Program-made: the position numbers and the translations under genes
Source: Leptospira johnsonii
Lineage (GTDB): Bacteria; Spirochaetota; Leptospiria; Leptospirales; Leptospiraceae
Assembly: GCF_003112675.1 (NCBI RefSeq)
Contig: NZ_BFAY01000012.1
Coordinates: forward strand, 1 to 64,000
DNA length: 64,000 bases
Reading direction: 5' to 3'
Notes under the pieces: generated by a model
Seen by the model: only the letters and a program-made list of their open reading frames with translations
Databases searched by the model: none
Told to the model about the DNA's origin: nothing
Shown: piece after piece, positions 24,679 to 32,660 of the stretch
How the letters are laid out: each line of letters opens with the position of its first letter
How positions within the stretch are numbered: position 1 is the first letter of the stretch

Positions 24679-25973
24679 TGAGAATTCAATCCGAGATTAT
24701 TCGGCCTGGTATACACTACCTGCACCACGCTGATATTTCTCATATGGAAGGCTGCGGCGCAATACGAAAAATAATATCTCCACTTGCGTAAAAAGGATTC
24801 GTCATAACCCATATTTCGGATTGACGATAAATTTTCTTCGAATCCCTTCTGCCAAGACATGAGAGTTTTATCGTAATATTTCCCAATATCTTCCAATTCA
24901 TGGAGAAACATATCTCCTGTTTTATTGATCGCTTCATTGATCCTAGCAATAGAAGGTAAAAGTGACCCGGGGAAAATATGTTTTTGGATAAAATCCACTC
25001 CCTTCCTAAAAGACTCATATCTGGAATCTGGGCAAGTGATGATCTGGTGGGCCATAAGTCCGTCTTTTTTCAAAACCCGATTACACATGGCAAAGAAGTC
25101 TTCGAAATATTCGTGACCTACAGCTTCTAACATTTCCACAGTCACGATCTTATCGTAAGTGCCCTGTACTTTTCTATAATCTTCGAGTCGGACTTCTATC
25201 TTATCTTCAAGTCCCAAGCTTGTGATCTTTTCTTTTGCAAATTTGTATTGTTCTTCCGAGATTGTGTAAGATGTCACTTTGCATCCGTATTTTTTAGCTG
25301 CATAAGTGGAGAATGCACCCCAGCCCGTTCCAATCTCCAAAAGATGATCGGAAGTTTTGAGTTTTAATTTTTTACAAAGATTTTCTATCTTTGCAAGTTG
25401 CGCTTCTTCCAAAGATTTTCCAGGATCGACAAAGTAAGCGCAGGAATAAGTCATAGTAGGATCTAAGAATTTTTTATAAAAATCGTTTCCTAGATCGTAA
25501 TGTTCGGAAATATTTTTTTTACTTCCTCGAATGGAATTATTCCGGAATAAATGTAACAGTCGATTTCCTAAATTCATCAATGTAAGATGAATGAAATTCT
25601 TATTGGAACCGCTGACCGAAGGTGTACTTTCTAAATTCAATAAGAACCAACAAATGATCGCGCGGATATCGTCCGTGTCCCAATCACCGTCCATATAAGA
25701 TTCTGCGAGGCCAAGATCTCCGTACAATACCAACTTTTTGAAAAACTTTCTGTCTTTCACTTGCAGGATCGCATGATGAAACTCCGGAGCATCCGAAGAA
25801 TTAGGATTTCCTAAATATCTTTGCCCTCCGTCCGGAAAGAGTATCCTTAAAGATCCTCTTTGCATCCCCGACAAAGCGGAGAAGAAGATTCTTTCATAAA
25901 AACTTAAAGTTCGACTTTCCGAACCTACGGTTTCCTGTAACGATTCACCTTTTACTATATTATCGCCTTCCAA
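24675..25973 (-). CDS. Cyclopropane-fatty-acyl-phospholipid synthase family protein
   Basis: This is a 432-residue protein, the full-length CFA type. The SAM-binding loop is LLEIGTGWGAFSTYAAKKYG, preceded by NISEHYDLGNDFYKKFLDPTMTYSCAYF and followed by VTVEMLEAVGHEYFEDFF and MAHQIITCPD. The N-terminal 120 residues form the lipid-binding part. The enzyme adds a methylene (or methyl) to unsaturated acyl chains in membrane lipids using SAM. Its place between DUF1365 and DUF2062/DUF1295, after a flavin oxidoreductase, suggests a specialised lipid product rather than ordinary CFA. It overlaps DUF1365 by 14 bases. Confidence 0.9.
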   Translation of the reverse strand: MEGDNIVKGESLQETVGSESRTLSFYERIFFSALSGMQRGSLRILFPDGGQRYLGNPNSSDAPEFHHAILQVKDRKFFKKLVLYGDLGLAESYMDGDWDTDDIRAIICWFLLNLESTPSVSGSNKNFIHLTLMNLGNRLLHLFRNNSIRGSKKNISEHYDLGNDFYKKFLDPTMTYSCAYFVDPGKSLEEAQLAKIENLCKKLKLKTSDHLLEIGTGWGAFSTYAAKKYGCKVTSYTISEEQYKFAKEKITSLGLEDKIEVRLEDYRKVQGTYDKIVTVEMLEAVGHEYFEDFFAMCNRVLKKDGLMAHQIITCPDSRYESFRKGVDFIQKHIFPGSLLPSIARINEAINKTGDMFLHELEDIGKYYDKTLMSWQKGFEENLSSIRNMGYDESFLRKWRYYFSYCAAAFHMRNISVVQVVYTRPNNLGLNSQ

Positions 25974-26742
25974 GATGCAATCCTCTTTGTTTGTCTAACC
26001 CTTCGTTCTTTCGAATGAAAGGAAGTTTTTTCAAGTAAAGAAGTAAGGCCTGCCAATGGATGAGTCCGATCACTCTAAGGGTTACGAAAGGATATTTTAA
26101 GAACATCCAGATTAGATTTAGATCCGTCAGATCCAAAACCTTTCCGGTATAAGTTGTCACCATGACTCTTTCTTCATTTTCGAAAGCGTCTATCTTTAAG
26201 TTTACCCTTCCACCCTTAGGCGGATCTAAATGAAATTCGAACTCTGAGTCCAAACCGACGAACGGAGATACATAGAAGAACTTCCCTTCTTTCTTTTTAA
26301 ATCCTTTCTGATGAAAGGACCCTTTTCCAAGGAAGTATAACTTCATCTCCCCGAACGTATTCCCAACCTCTACAACGGCACATATTGGATTTCCGTCCTT
26401 ATCCTCGGCAAAATAAAACGATACCGGATTAAAGACGTAACCGAATACCCTCAGGTTGGTGATTAGCGTTACCTTTTCTACCTTCTCTTTGACTCCTTCC
26501 TGTTTTAAGTACTCTAAAAAATTTTCTTTTATACCTTCTTTTCCGAAGTTTAAATGATCCTTATCCTTAAAAGAAAATACTCGAAACTTATTATTTCCAA
26601 GCATCCATAAACGATCGTTCACTAGATCGAGCTCGTCCAGGTCCAATTGAAATGTGAAGATCCCGTAATTAAACCGATTCGGTTTAGGGATCTTACGATC
26701 ATGCATTACCCTGGCTTCGACTATCTTGGAATTTAATCCCAT
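25960..26742 (-). CDS. DUF1365 family protein
   Basis: This is a 260-residue protein. The pattern KIVEARVMHDRKIPKPNRFNY at the start, NLRVFGYVFNPVSFYF in the middle and the C-terminal FVTLRVIGLIHWQALLLYLK are typical of DUF1365, a family of unknown biochemistry nearly always next to a flavin amine oxidase-like gene and a CFA synthase. The operon here is exactly that. It overlaps the oxidoreductase by ten bases and the CFA gene by 14, implying tight translational coupling and perhaps a complex. Confidence 0.88.
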   Translation of the reverse strand: MGLNSKIVEARVMHDRKIPKPNRFNYGIFTFQLDLDELDLVNDRLWMLGNNKFRVFSFKDKDHLNFGKEGIKENFLEYLKQEGVKEKVEKVTLITNLRVFGYVFNPVSFYFAEDKDGNPICAVVEVGNTFGEMKLYFLGKGSFHQKGFKKKEGKFFYVSPFVGLDSEFEFHLDPPKGGRVNLKIDAFENEERVMVTTYTGKVLDLTDLNLIWMFLKYPFVTLRVIGLIHWQALLLYLKKLPFIRKNEGLDKQRGLHLGRR

Positions 26743-28052
26743 ACCTTCCTTCCCAGCAGGGTCTCCGACAATTCTTTAGCAGACCAGAAGGCGTCCTCAT
26801 GGAATCCATATCTAAAATAACTGCCGCAGAAATAGATAGGCCCATTTCTATTCAGTTCGGATAATCTTCCTTGCGCTTTTAAAGAGCCGACGTGAAAAAG
26901 AGGATGTTCGTATTTTATCCTTTTCAAGATCTTTTTAGGATCTGCAAGTCCGGGATCTCCTATCGACAGAAAATAATCCTTCTTTTTGGAAACTCCCTGT
27001 AAGCTGTTCATCCAATAGATCGTATGAGGACGTATCTGTCCTTGGATCCGGTCCATTCTATAATTCCAAGAAGACCAGGTTGATCTTGTTTTTGGCATTA
27101 CGGAATCATCCGTATGTAAGGTCGCAATATTCTCTTGGTATTCGAACTGAGATAATAACTCCCTCTGCAAAGATGTCGGCTTTTTCAAGATAGATAAGGA
27201 ACTGTCTGCATGACAGGCAAGTATGACCTTATCGAATAATTCAGACTTATTCCCTTTAAATGTAAGTTTAGCTTTTCCAGTTGGAGTAATTTCTACACCT
27301 AACACTGGTGAGTTGACATGAAATCGATTTCGATCTGGTGCTATTAGCCTTTTAACATATTCTATAGAGCCTCCGTCTACAGTGTACCATTGGTGTTGCG
27401 TATTCAGTCCAAGGAATCCATGATTCAAGAAGAAACGGACCAAGGAGTGAGCAGGGAACTCCAACATCAGATCTTCCGGAGTGGACCAAACTGCTGAACT
27501 CATAGGCACCAGATAGTATGTCAAAAGATCCGGATGATAGCCTTCTTCTTGGATATATCTATGCAAAGAGTACTCTTTGTATTTGGGATCTTGTAATATC
27601 CTAGGAGATTCTTGGTTGAATCGATTTATATTTAAGAGCAAACGTAAAAAACGAAAATTGAATATATTCTTTCTTTGAGCAAATAGACCGTTCAATCCTG
27701 AGCCGCAGAATTCCAGATCGTCCGGAACATGCTGCACGCTGAAAGACATACTGGTCTTCTTTGTGGGTACGTTCAACTCTTCGAAAAAACGTTTTAAGTT
27801 GGGATAAGTAACATGGTTGAATACTATAAACCCAGTATCGATCGGGATCCTTTTATCTTCTTCCGGTACGAATACTGTGTTTGTATGACCTCCAACATAA
27901 TCAGCCTTTTCAAAAACAGTAATATCGTAATTATCCATTAGAAAATAAGAACAGCCCATTCCGGCAATACCTGAACCTATAATGGCAAGTTTTTCTTTCC
28001 TTGGGTTAGAGATACGTTTAGCTTTTTTTTTGACGGGAGGATTCTTTTTCAA
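26733..28052 (-). CDS. FAD-dependent amine-oxidase-like protein (lipid operon leader)
   Basis: This is a 439-residue protein. The N-terminus is very basic, then comes LAIIGSGIAGMGCSYFLMDNYDITVFEKADYVGGHTNTV, a Rossmann FAD site with GG-doublet motif. Further family segments are DTGFIVFN, MSFSVQHVPDDLEFCGSGLNGLF and the C-terminal YFCGSYFRYGFHEDAFWSA. It belongs to the group always paired with DUF1365 and CFA synthase, and probably desaturates or oxidises a methylated acyl chain. It is the first gene of the run. The upstream region holds a nested palindrome at 28203-28240. Confidence 0.88.
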   Translation of the reverse strand: MKKNPPVKKKAKRISNPRKEKLAIIGSGIAGMGCSYFLMDNYDITVFEKADYVGGHTNTVFVPEEDKRIPIDTGFIVFNHVTYPNLKRFFEELNVPTKKTSMSFSVQHVPDDLEFCGSGLNGLFAQRKNIFNFRFLRLLLNINRFNQESPRILQDPKYKEYSLHRYIQEEGYHPDLLTYYLVPMSSAVWSTPEDLMLEFPAHSLVRFFLNHGFLGLNTQHQWYTVDGGSIEYVKRLIAPDRNRFHVNSPVLGVEITPTGKAKLTFKGNKSELFDKVILACHADSSLSILKKPTSLQRELLSQFEYQENIATLHTDDSVMPKTRSTWSSWNYRMDRIQGQIRPHTIYWMNSLQGVSKKKDYFLSIGDPGLADPKKILKRIKYEHPLFHVGSLKAQGRLSELNRNGPIYFCGSYFRYGFHEDAFWSAKELSETLLGRKVWD

Positions 28053-28202
28053 AAACTTCCTTCTTCCTTACTGTTTGTATCTTGTTCGAGAATCCTTCGA
28101 GAAAGGATCCAAAAGGTTTCTCTATAGACCTAGTTTTCACAGGAACGGTTTGGAAAAAATTTTCCAAAACTCGGCCATTAAAAGGTAAATAGGAGTTTTA
28201 GT

Positions 28203-28240
28203 AAAAACAAATTCGGTTCCGTCTATAGACGATTGTTTTT
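28203..28240. promoter_or_regulatory. Nested palindrome upstream of the lipid operon
   Basis: CGTCTATAGACG (28220-28231) is a perfect 12-bp palindrome. It is flanked by AAAAACAA (28203-28210) and TTGTTTTT (28233-28240), also inverted. A further CTATAGAC copy lies at about 28122-28131, closer to the operon start at 28052. This looks like a regulator-binding site controlling the minus-strand operon, or the neighbouring gene on the other side. No regulator gene is adjacent. Confidence 0.45.
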
Positions 28241-28281
28241 AAACCTAAAAAGAATATTACAAGTTCTTGTATTTGTTTAAC

Positions 28282-28830
28282 TTACAAGCCGAACCCGTAA
28301 GCAAGAGCAAGGTATCTCAAGACCCTAAGAGAGAATACTACCAAGGCAAAGATCCAAAACTTTTGGCGGAAAAATCCAGAGAGCACTGTAATTGGATCTC
28401 CTACAAATGGGAGAAAAGAAAATCCCAAGGCCCAATATCCCCATCTGGACATTCTTTCCGCCCAGCCGGAATACGTTTTGGATTCGGAGATCCTTGCTTC
28501 TATTTTTTTTCCGAACCAGTACCCCAAAGAATAGTTGAATGCGCAGGCTGCACAATTCCCTATAGAAGCCCAAAACACTGCCTCTCCCGGAGAAAGTCCT
28601 GACCAGATCGCTCCCATAAGCGCTGCCTCGGAACTGAAAGGAAGTAAGGTAGCGGCCCCGAAAGAGATCAGAGTTAATCCAGGACCAGCATAGGCCAGTA
28701 GGAGTTCCGACAAAAATTTTGAAAGTTCCAACGGGTTCTCCAAGTCCAAGATTTTTTTCAGTATAGATCCAATTTCAAATGACCCCTTCGGGCCTTGGAT
28801 CGGATATGTAAAGTAAGACGATTTTGACAA
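28282..28830 (-). CDS. YqaA/DedA-like VTT-domain membrane protein
   Basis: This has up to 182 residues. The part from SKFLSELLLAYAGPGLTLISFGAATLLPFSSEAALMGAIW through GNCAACAFNYSLGYWFGKK to SFLPFVGDPITVLSGFFRQKFW matches the short YqaA branch of the VTT/SNARE-associated (DedA) superfamily, multi-pass proteins linked to lipid scrambling or transport. The longest frame starts with TTG at 28830, overlapping the start of the next plus-strand gene. Family members start nearer the SKFLSEL segment, so the true start may be about 30 residues downstream. Confidence 0.75.
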   Translation of the reverse strand: MSKSSYFTYPIQGPKGSFEIGSILKKILDLENPLELSKFLSELLLAYAGPGLTLISFGAATLLPFSSEAALMGAIWSGLSPGEAVFWASIGNCAACAFNYSLGYWFGKKIEARISESKTYSGWAERMSRWGYWALGFSFLPFVGDPITVLSGFFRQKFWIFALVVFSLRVLRYLALAYGFGL

Positions 28831-28844
28831 AAGAGCGCCTAACC

Positions 28845-29624
28845 TTGAAAAAAATAATATCTTTATTTGCAGTTTGCATTTTCTCCCTTCTTCCTTCCAC
28901 TCTATTCGCAGAACCTTTTACCCTAATTGGAGAAGGCACCCAAATCTCCCCTTTCACAGCAAAGCTTGCTGTTGGAGCGGGACAGGCAGAATACCAGTAC
29001 GGTCTTGCGGGCAGATCCGAAACTTATAGAGCAGGCTTCGAATACAATCCAAGAAACTTAGGTTTCGAACTTGGTGTAAACCGCAGCGGATATTTCGTTC
29101 CTCAAGATCGCTCTACCGAGATGGCCTCCGCAATGATTTTGTCGGCTCCATCCTTCGATAATTTTGGATACTATCTTGCTGCGGCGGCAATGATCGATAA
29201 GGTAACCTTCTCCAAAACATTCTTAGATCTGGGACCAACATTCCATTTTCGTCCAGGATCCAAATTCGATCCATACATAGGAGCAGGATTAGGGATCGCA
29301 GACATAGGTGCAAAACAATCCACTTTAAGAGCCTACGGTAAACTAGGTGTCCGCATGAACTTCGAACGTAGCTTTGTATTTTTAGAATTGGAAGGAGCTT
29401 CTATCAACCGCAATTTCCAAGGAGAAAAGTATATCTATGGAGAAGGTTCCGGAATTTTCGGATTCGGTTATTATTTCGGTTCCTCTTCTTCTTCCGACAA
29501 TAAGGAGACTTCTCCTATAAAACAGAAAGAAGAAGAGCCGGCGCCTAAACAGGAAGAGACTAAAAAAGAAGAGGTTTCTCCTTCTAAATCGGAAGAAGAG
29601 AAAACTCCGGAAGAAAATCGTTAA
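28845..29624 (+). CDS. Outer-membrane beta-barrel-like protein with charged C-terminal tail
   Basis: This protein has about 259 residues. TTG 28845 is chosen because it gives a clean signal peptide, MKKIISLFAVCIFSLLPSTLFA; a TTG seven codons upstream is also open. The mature part alternates hydrophobic and polar residues with many aromatics (GLGIADIGAKQ..., GFGYYFG) and has the feel of an eight-stranded barrel of the OprF/OmpW size. The last 45 residues are nearly all Glu, Lys, Pro and Ser (EEEPAPKQEE and similar), a low-complexity tail that could project into the periplasm. The function is unknown. Confidence 0.7.
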   Translation: MKKIISLFAVCIFSLLPSTLFAEPFTLIGEGTQISPFTAKLAVGAGQAEYQYGLAGRSETYRAGFEYNPRNLGFELGVNRSGYFVPQDRSTEMASAMILSAPSFDNFGYYLAAAAMIDKVTFSKTFLDLGPTFHFRPGSKFDPYIGAGLGIADIGAKQSTLRAYGKLGVRMNFERSFVFLELEGASINRNFQGEKYIYGEGSGIFGFGYYFGSSSSSDNKETSPIKQKEEEPAPKQEETKKEEVSPSKSEEEKTPEENR

Positions 29625-29703
29625 GATCGATCTAGACTCCTTCTTATTTTTTATAGAATAGTAGCGCAATTTTTCGTTTTACCTCGGCGACGACCTAAAA
29701 ACA

Positions 29704-29736
29704 ATACGAAGCAAGCAATAAAAGCCTGCTTCGTAT
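29704..29736 (+). promoter_or_regulatory. 10-bp inverted repeat covering a start codon
   Basis: ATACGAAGCA (29704-29713) and TGCTTCGTAT (29727-29736) are perfect inverted arms around a 13-base loop. The ATG of the next gene (29735-29737) begins within the second arm, and no Shine-Dalgarno is visible outside the repeat. As RNA it would hide the start codon. As DNA it could be an operator. Confidence 0.6.
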
Positions 29737-30997
29737 GGACATCCTGCAGTTTTCCTATCATTCCATCGGTTATATTTCCGGGACCATCTTTACCGTTTTT
29801 CTAATAGTTTCTTTGCTAAAGTTAAAAAGCAAAACAAGACATGCTTTGATCTTGATAGCTTATCTGCTGTTTGTCTTATTCTTGAATTTCGGATTCCTAG
29901 TCCGGACTTCTTTCTTTCTACCTTCCTTATCCAAGCCTGCTTGTTTCCTAATCGCGCTATATACTTCCTTTTCCAACTTAGTACTTTTATATTTTATATA
30001 TTCTTTTTTTGGAATAGACCGTAAAAAAGAATCTAGGGTCGCATTACTTACAATATTCTCAGCGGGGATGTTCGGGTTTTTGTTCTATGTATTGAAGAAT
30101 ATTAACTCGGAAGTATCTTATAATTTCAGCATACAAATGTTCGAATTTCAGGAGCCTGAGTCTACGGCGCCTATGGGTTCCATCCATTTTCTGACATTCA
30201 TTTGGATCTTGATCGTGCTCCTAAGACAGAATCTTAGTTTAAGAAAAGAGCTTACCCTTGAGTCCGATACTAATTCAAGAATAGAGAAGGAAAGAAGCCT
30301 CAGAATGTCCCGTAATTTCGGATTGGCAATCTTACTTCATGCATTTTTCTCTCTTACTTATACTCTTTACGGATTGGGTTATCTTTCTTTTTCCAATTTC
30401 CAACTGATATTGACTTCTGCCACAAGCTTACAACTTTTCTTGTATACGGTGCTGTATTTGAATTATTTTCCGGAACCTTCTTCTTTTATGATCAAGATAC
30501 TGGGAGTTTCCTTAGCAACGGTATTGATCCTTCTTTGTGTGGTTGCTCGGATCAGTTTTGTATTGATCGAAAGTCATTATGACGAAGCAAGAAAAACGGA
30601 AATAGAGAATCTAAGAGAAAATCTAAAATTAGGCAGAGGGCATATTCTACCTAAAGATGTATTATATTTAATTTCCAGTTCGGACAAAGGTTACACCACT
30701 CGTTCCGATTCTTCGGATGGAAACGATATAGGACCTATCTCAAAAAGAATGTACAGAGTACTATCTCTTCCGGAAAACAAACCTGTGTATATAATCTGGT
30801 ATACATTTTATTCGGAAGGAAGGATCTACGAAATAGGTTATCCTTACGAATCTTACAGCAAGATGATCCATTCCATCGTTTCGATCATCGCCTTGATCTT
30901 AATTTCTTCTTCTATCTTTCTGATCCTTCTGCTTCCCTATCTGATCCGCAAGGGGCTCAGGGATCTGCAAACTGATCGGAAGAAGTTTGAATTGTAA
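29735..30997 (+). CDS. Multi-pass membrane receptor-like protein lacking an output domain
   Basis: This is a 420-residue protein. Seven or so hydrophobic helices fill residues 1-265, then comes a soluble segment (about 280-375), then a last membrane helix (SIVSIIALILISSSIFLILLLPYLI) and a short tail ending RKKFEL. This is the layout of Leptospira 7TM receptors that normally continue after the last helix into HAMP and a cyclase, phosphatase or kinase. Here the protein stops about where HAMP would begin. It may be truncated or act through a partner. The start codon is in the inverted repeat described at 29704-29736. Confidence 0.65.
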   Translation: MDILQFSYHSIGYISGTIFTVFLIVSLLKLKSKTRHALILIAYLLFVLFLNFGFLVRTSFFLPSLSKPACFLIALYTSFSNLVLLYFIYSFFGIDRKKESRVALLTIFSAGMFGFLFYVLKNINSEVSYNFSIQMFEFQEPESTAPMGSIHFLTFIWILIVLLRQNLSLRKELTLESDTNSRIEKERSLRMSRNFGLAILLHAFFSLTYTLYGLGYLSFSNFQLILTSATSLQLFLYTVLYLNYFPEPSSFMIKILGVSLATVLILLCVVARISFVLIESHYDEARKTEIENLRENLKLGRGHILPKDVLYLISSSDKGYTTRSDSSDGNDIGPISKRMYRVLSLPENKPVYIIWYTFYSEGRIYEIGYPYESYSKMIHSIVSIIALILISSSIFLILLLPYLIRKGLRDLQTDRKKFEL

Positions 30998-30999
30998 TC

Positions 31000-31809
31000 T
31001 TAACCTAGCAGATTTCTCATCTGCTCGGAAATTGAGGCTGCCGCTTTTCGGGCTCCTTCCGCGAAATCAGTGCCGGAAGAAGAAAATATAATACTTCTGG
31101 AAGAATTGACCAAGGAATTTTTTCCGCAGACCGAGATCACTTCTTCTAAAGAAGCACCTTGTGCACCGTAGCCTGGGATCAAAAAAATACGATCCGGATG
31201 AGCTTTACGAATTTCTAATAATTCCTTTGGATGAGTTGCTCCGACGACCAGTCCCACATTTTTAACCGGGAATTTTTCGCTCAGTGCGGCGACTTCTCTG
31301 TATAAAGTCCTGCCTGTTTCGGAGAATGTTTTTTTCTGCAATTCGGATGAATCAGGATTAGATGTCAGACAAAGTAAGAACACCATTTTAGAATCGTCTT
31401 CTATAAACGGTTTGATCGTGTCCGATCCCATATAGGGAGAAAGTGTAAGAGAATCCACTCCCAACTCTTTGAAAAAGAACTTAGCGTACTGTCTTGCGGT
31501 ATTATCCAAGTCTCCCCGTTTTGCGTCTGCAACGATAGGGATCTCAGGATAATTTGTCTTAATATGAGAGATCAGTTTTTCGAACTGTTCAATTCCTTTA
31601 GAACCGAACGCTTCGAAGAACGCAATATTCGGTTTATAAGCGACCGCATATTCCGCAGTAGCATCTACTATCTCTCTGGAGAATACGTAAAGTTTGTCAG
31701 GAGTTTTTTCTAAGGAAGGAGGGAGCTTAGCAATGTCGGGGTCGATTCCAACGCAAAGAAGGGAGTTTAACTTCTCCCTTCTTTTTACGAATTTGGAATA
31801 GAAATCCAT
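31000..31809 (-). CDS. pyrF: Orotidine-5'-phosphate decarboxylase
   Basis: This is a 269-residue OMP decarboxylase of the longer (type 2, mycobacterial/eukaryote-like) group. LCVGIDPDIAKLPPSL is at the start, and the catalytic motif VADAKRGDLDNTARQYAKFFF carries the Lys-Asp pair in DAKRGD. NVGLVVGATHPKEL and IPGYGAQG bind phosphate later. It catalyses the last step of UMP synthesis in the cytosol. Its ATG overlaps the speE stop (TAATG), so it is the last gene of the speD-speE operon, an unusual pairing of pyrimidine and polyamine genes. Confidence 0.95.
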   Translation of the reverse strand: MDFYSKFVKRREKLNSLLCVGIDPDIAKLPPSLEKTPDKLYVFSREIVDATAEYAVAYKPNIAFFEAFGSKGIEQFEKLISHIKTNYPEIPIVADAKRGDLDNTARQYAKFFFKELGVDSLTLSPYMGSDTIKPFIEDDSKMVFLLCLTSNPDSSELQKKTFSETGRTLYREVAALSEKFPVKNVGLVVGATHPKELLEIRKAHPDRIFLIPGYGAQGASLEEVISVCGKNSLVNSSRSIIFSSSGTDFAEGARKAAASISEQMRNLLG

Positions 31810-32651
31810 TACTTTCTTACGATGTACTCTTGCGCAAATGGAGGAAGAGTAAACGCAGCCTTATGGATCTCGGCAGAGTAGTATTTTAAACCTTTCGGAA
31901 CTCTTTTAGGATCCGGCTCTACTTTATAAGGATCTGGTCCTTTGGAGCAGTAAGTGAAACCTATAATTCCCGAAGGATAAGTAGGAACCACAGTAAAGTA
32001 ATATCCGCAGTGATCAAATACCTGAGGAATGAATTGGAATAATTCCTTAATTACTTTTCCGTGATAGTAAAAACTTTCCGCCTGAGTTGTACAGATTCCA
32101 CCTTGTTTTAAGGAAGCAGCCATAGTCTCATAGAAAGGTCTTTTAAATAGAACTTCTGCAGGACCGACAGGATCGGAAGAATCCACGCAGATCACGTCGA
32201 AATATTCCTTATAATCCTGTACGTATTTTGCTCCGTCTTCGTATGCATGAACCACTCTTGGGTCTTTCATTGCATTCGCGATCTCTGGGAAGTATTCGTA
32301 ACAAACGTCTACAACTCCCTTATCGATCTCACAAAGATGAACTTCTTTTACGGAAGGGTGTTTTAGGATCTCACGAACGGTTCCTCCGTCCCCACCACCG
32401 ATCACTAGTACTTTTTCAGGATTCGGATGGCTCATCATAGGAACGTGAGCGATCATTTCATGATACGCGAACTCGTCCGCTTCGGTCATCATGACCACTC
32501 CGTCCAGAGTGAACATTCTGCCAAAACTTTGGGATTCGAATACGTCTATTTTTTGGAAAGGAGTCTTACGAGAATGTAAGAACTCCTTCACTCTAATCTT
32601 GAGAGCCCTTCCGTTAGGTAACTCGAGGGTCTCGTCCAGCCAAAGTTCCAA
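31809..32651 (-). CDS. speE: Spermidine synthase
   Basis: This is a 280-residue aminopropyltransferase. It has a short N-terminal beta domain, then VLVIGGGDGGTVREILKHPSVKEVHLCEID (decarboxylated-SAM site) and DVICVDSSDPVGPAEVLF with the catalytic Asp. The YHEMIAHVP and TYPSGIIGFTYCSK segments are typical of SpeE. It transfers aminopropyl from decarboxylated SAM to putrescine. The products of speD upstream supply the donor. It lies between the SET/SpeD-like fusion gene (9 bp) and pyrF (1-base overlap). Confidence 0.95.
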   Translation of the reverse strand: MELWLDETLELPNGRALKIRVKEFLHSRKTPFQKIDVFESQSFGRMFTLDGVVMMTEADEFAYHEMIAHVPMMSHPNPEKVLVIGGGDGGTVREILKHPSVKEVHLCEIDKGVVDVCYEYFPEIANAMKDPRVVHAYEDGAKYVQDYKEYFDVICVDSSDPVGPAEVLFKRPFYETMAASLKQGGICTTQAESFYYHGKVIKELFQFIPQVFDHCGYYFTVVPTYPSGIIGFTYCSKGPDPYKVEPDPKRVPKGLKYYSAEIHKAAFTLPPFAQEYIVRK

Positions 32652-32660
32652 TAGTACCTC

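Noticed and set aside
28267..28602. Plus-strand open frame of 111 codons
   Set aside because: It is the antisense shadow of the VTT-domain gene, with poor codon pattern and no ribosome site.
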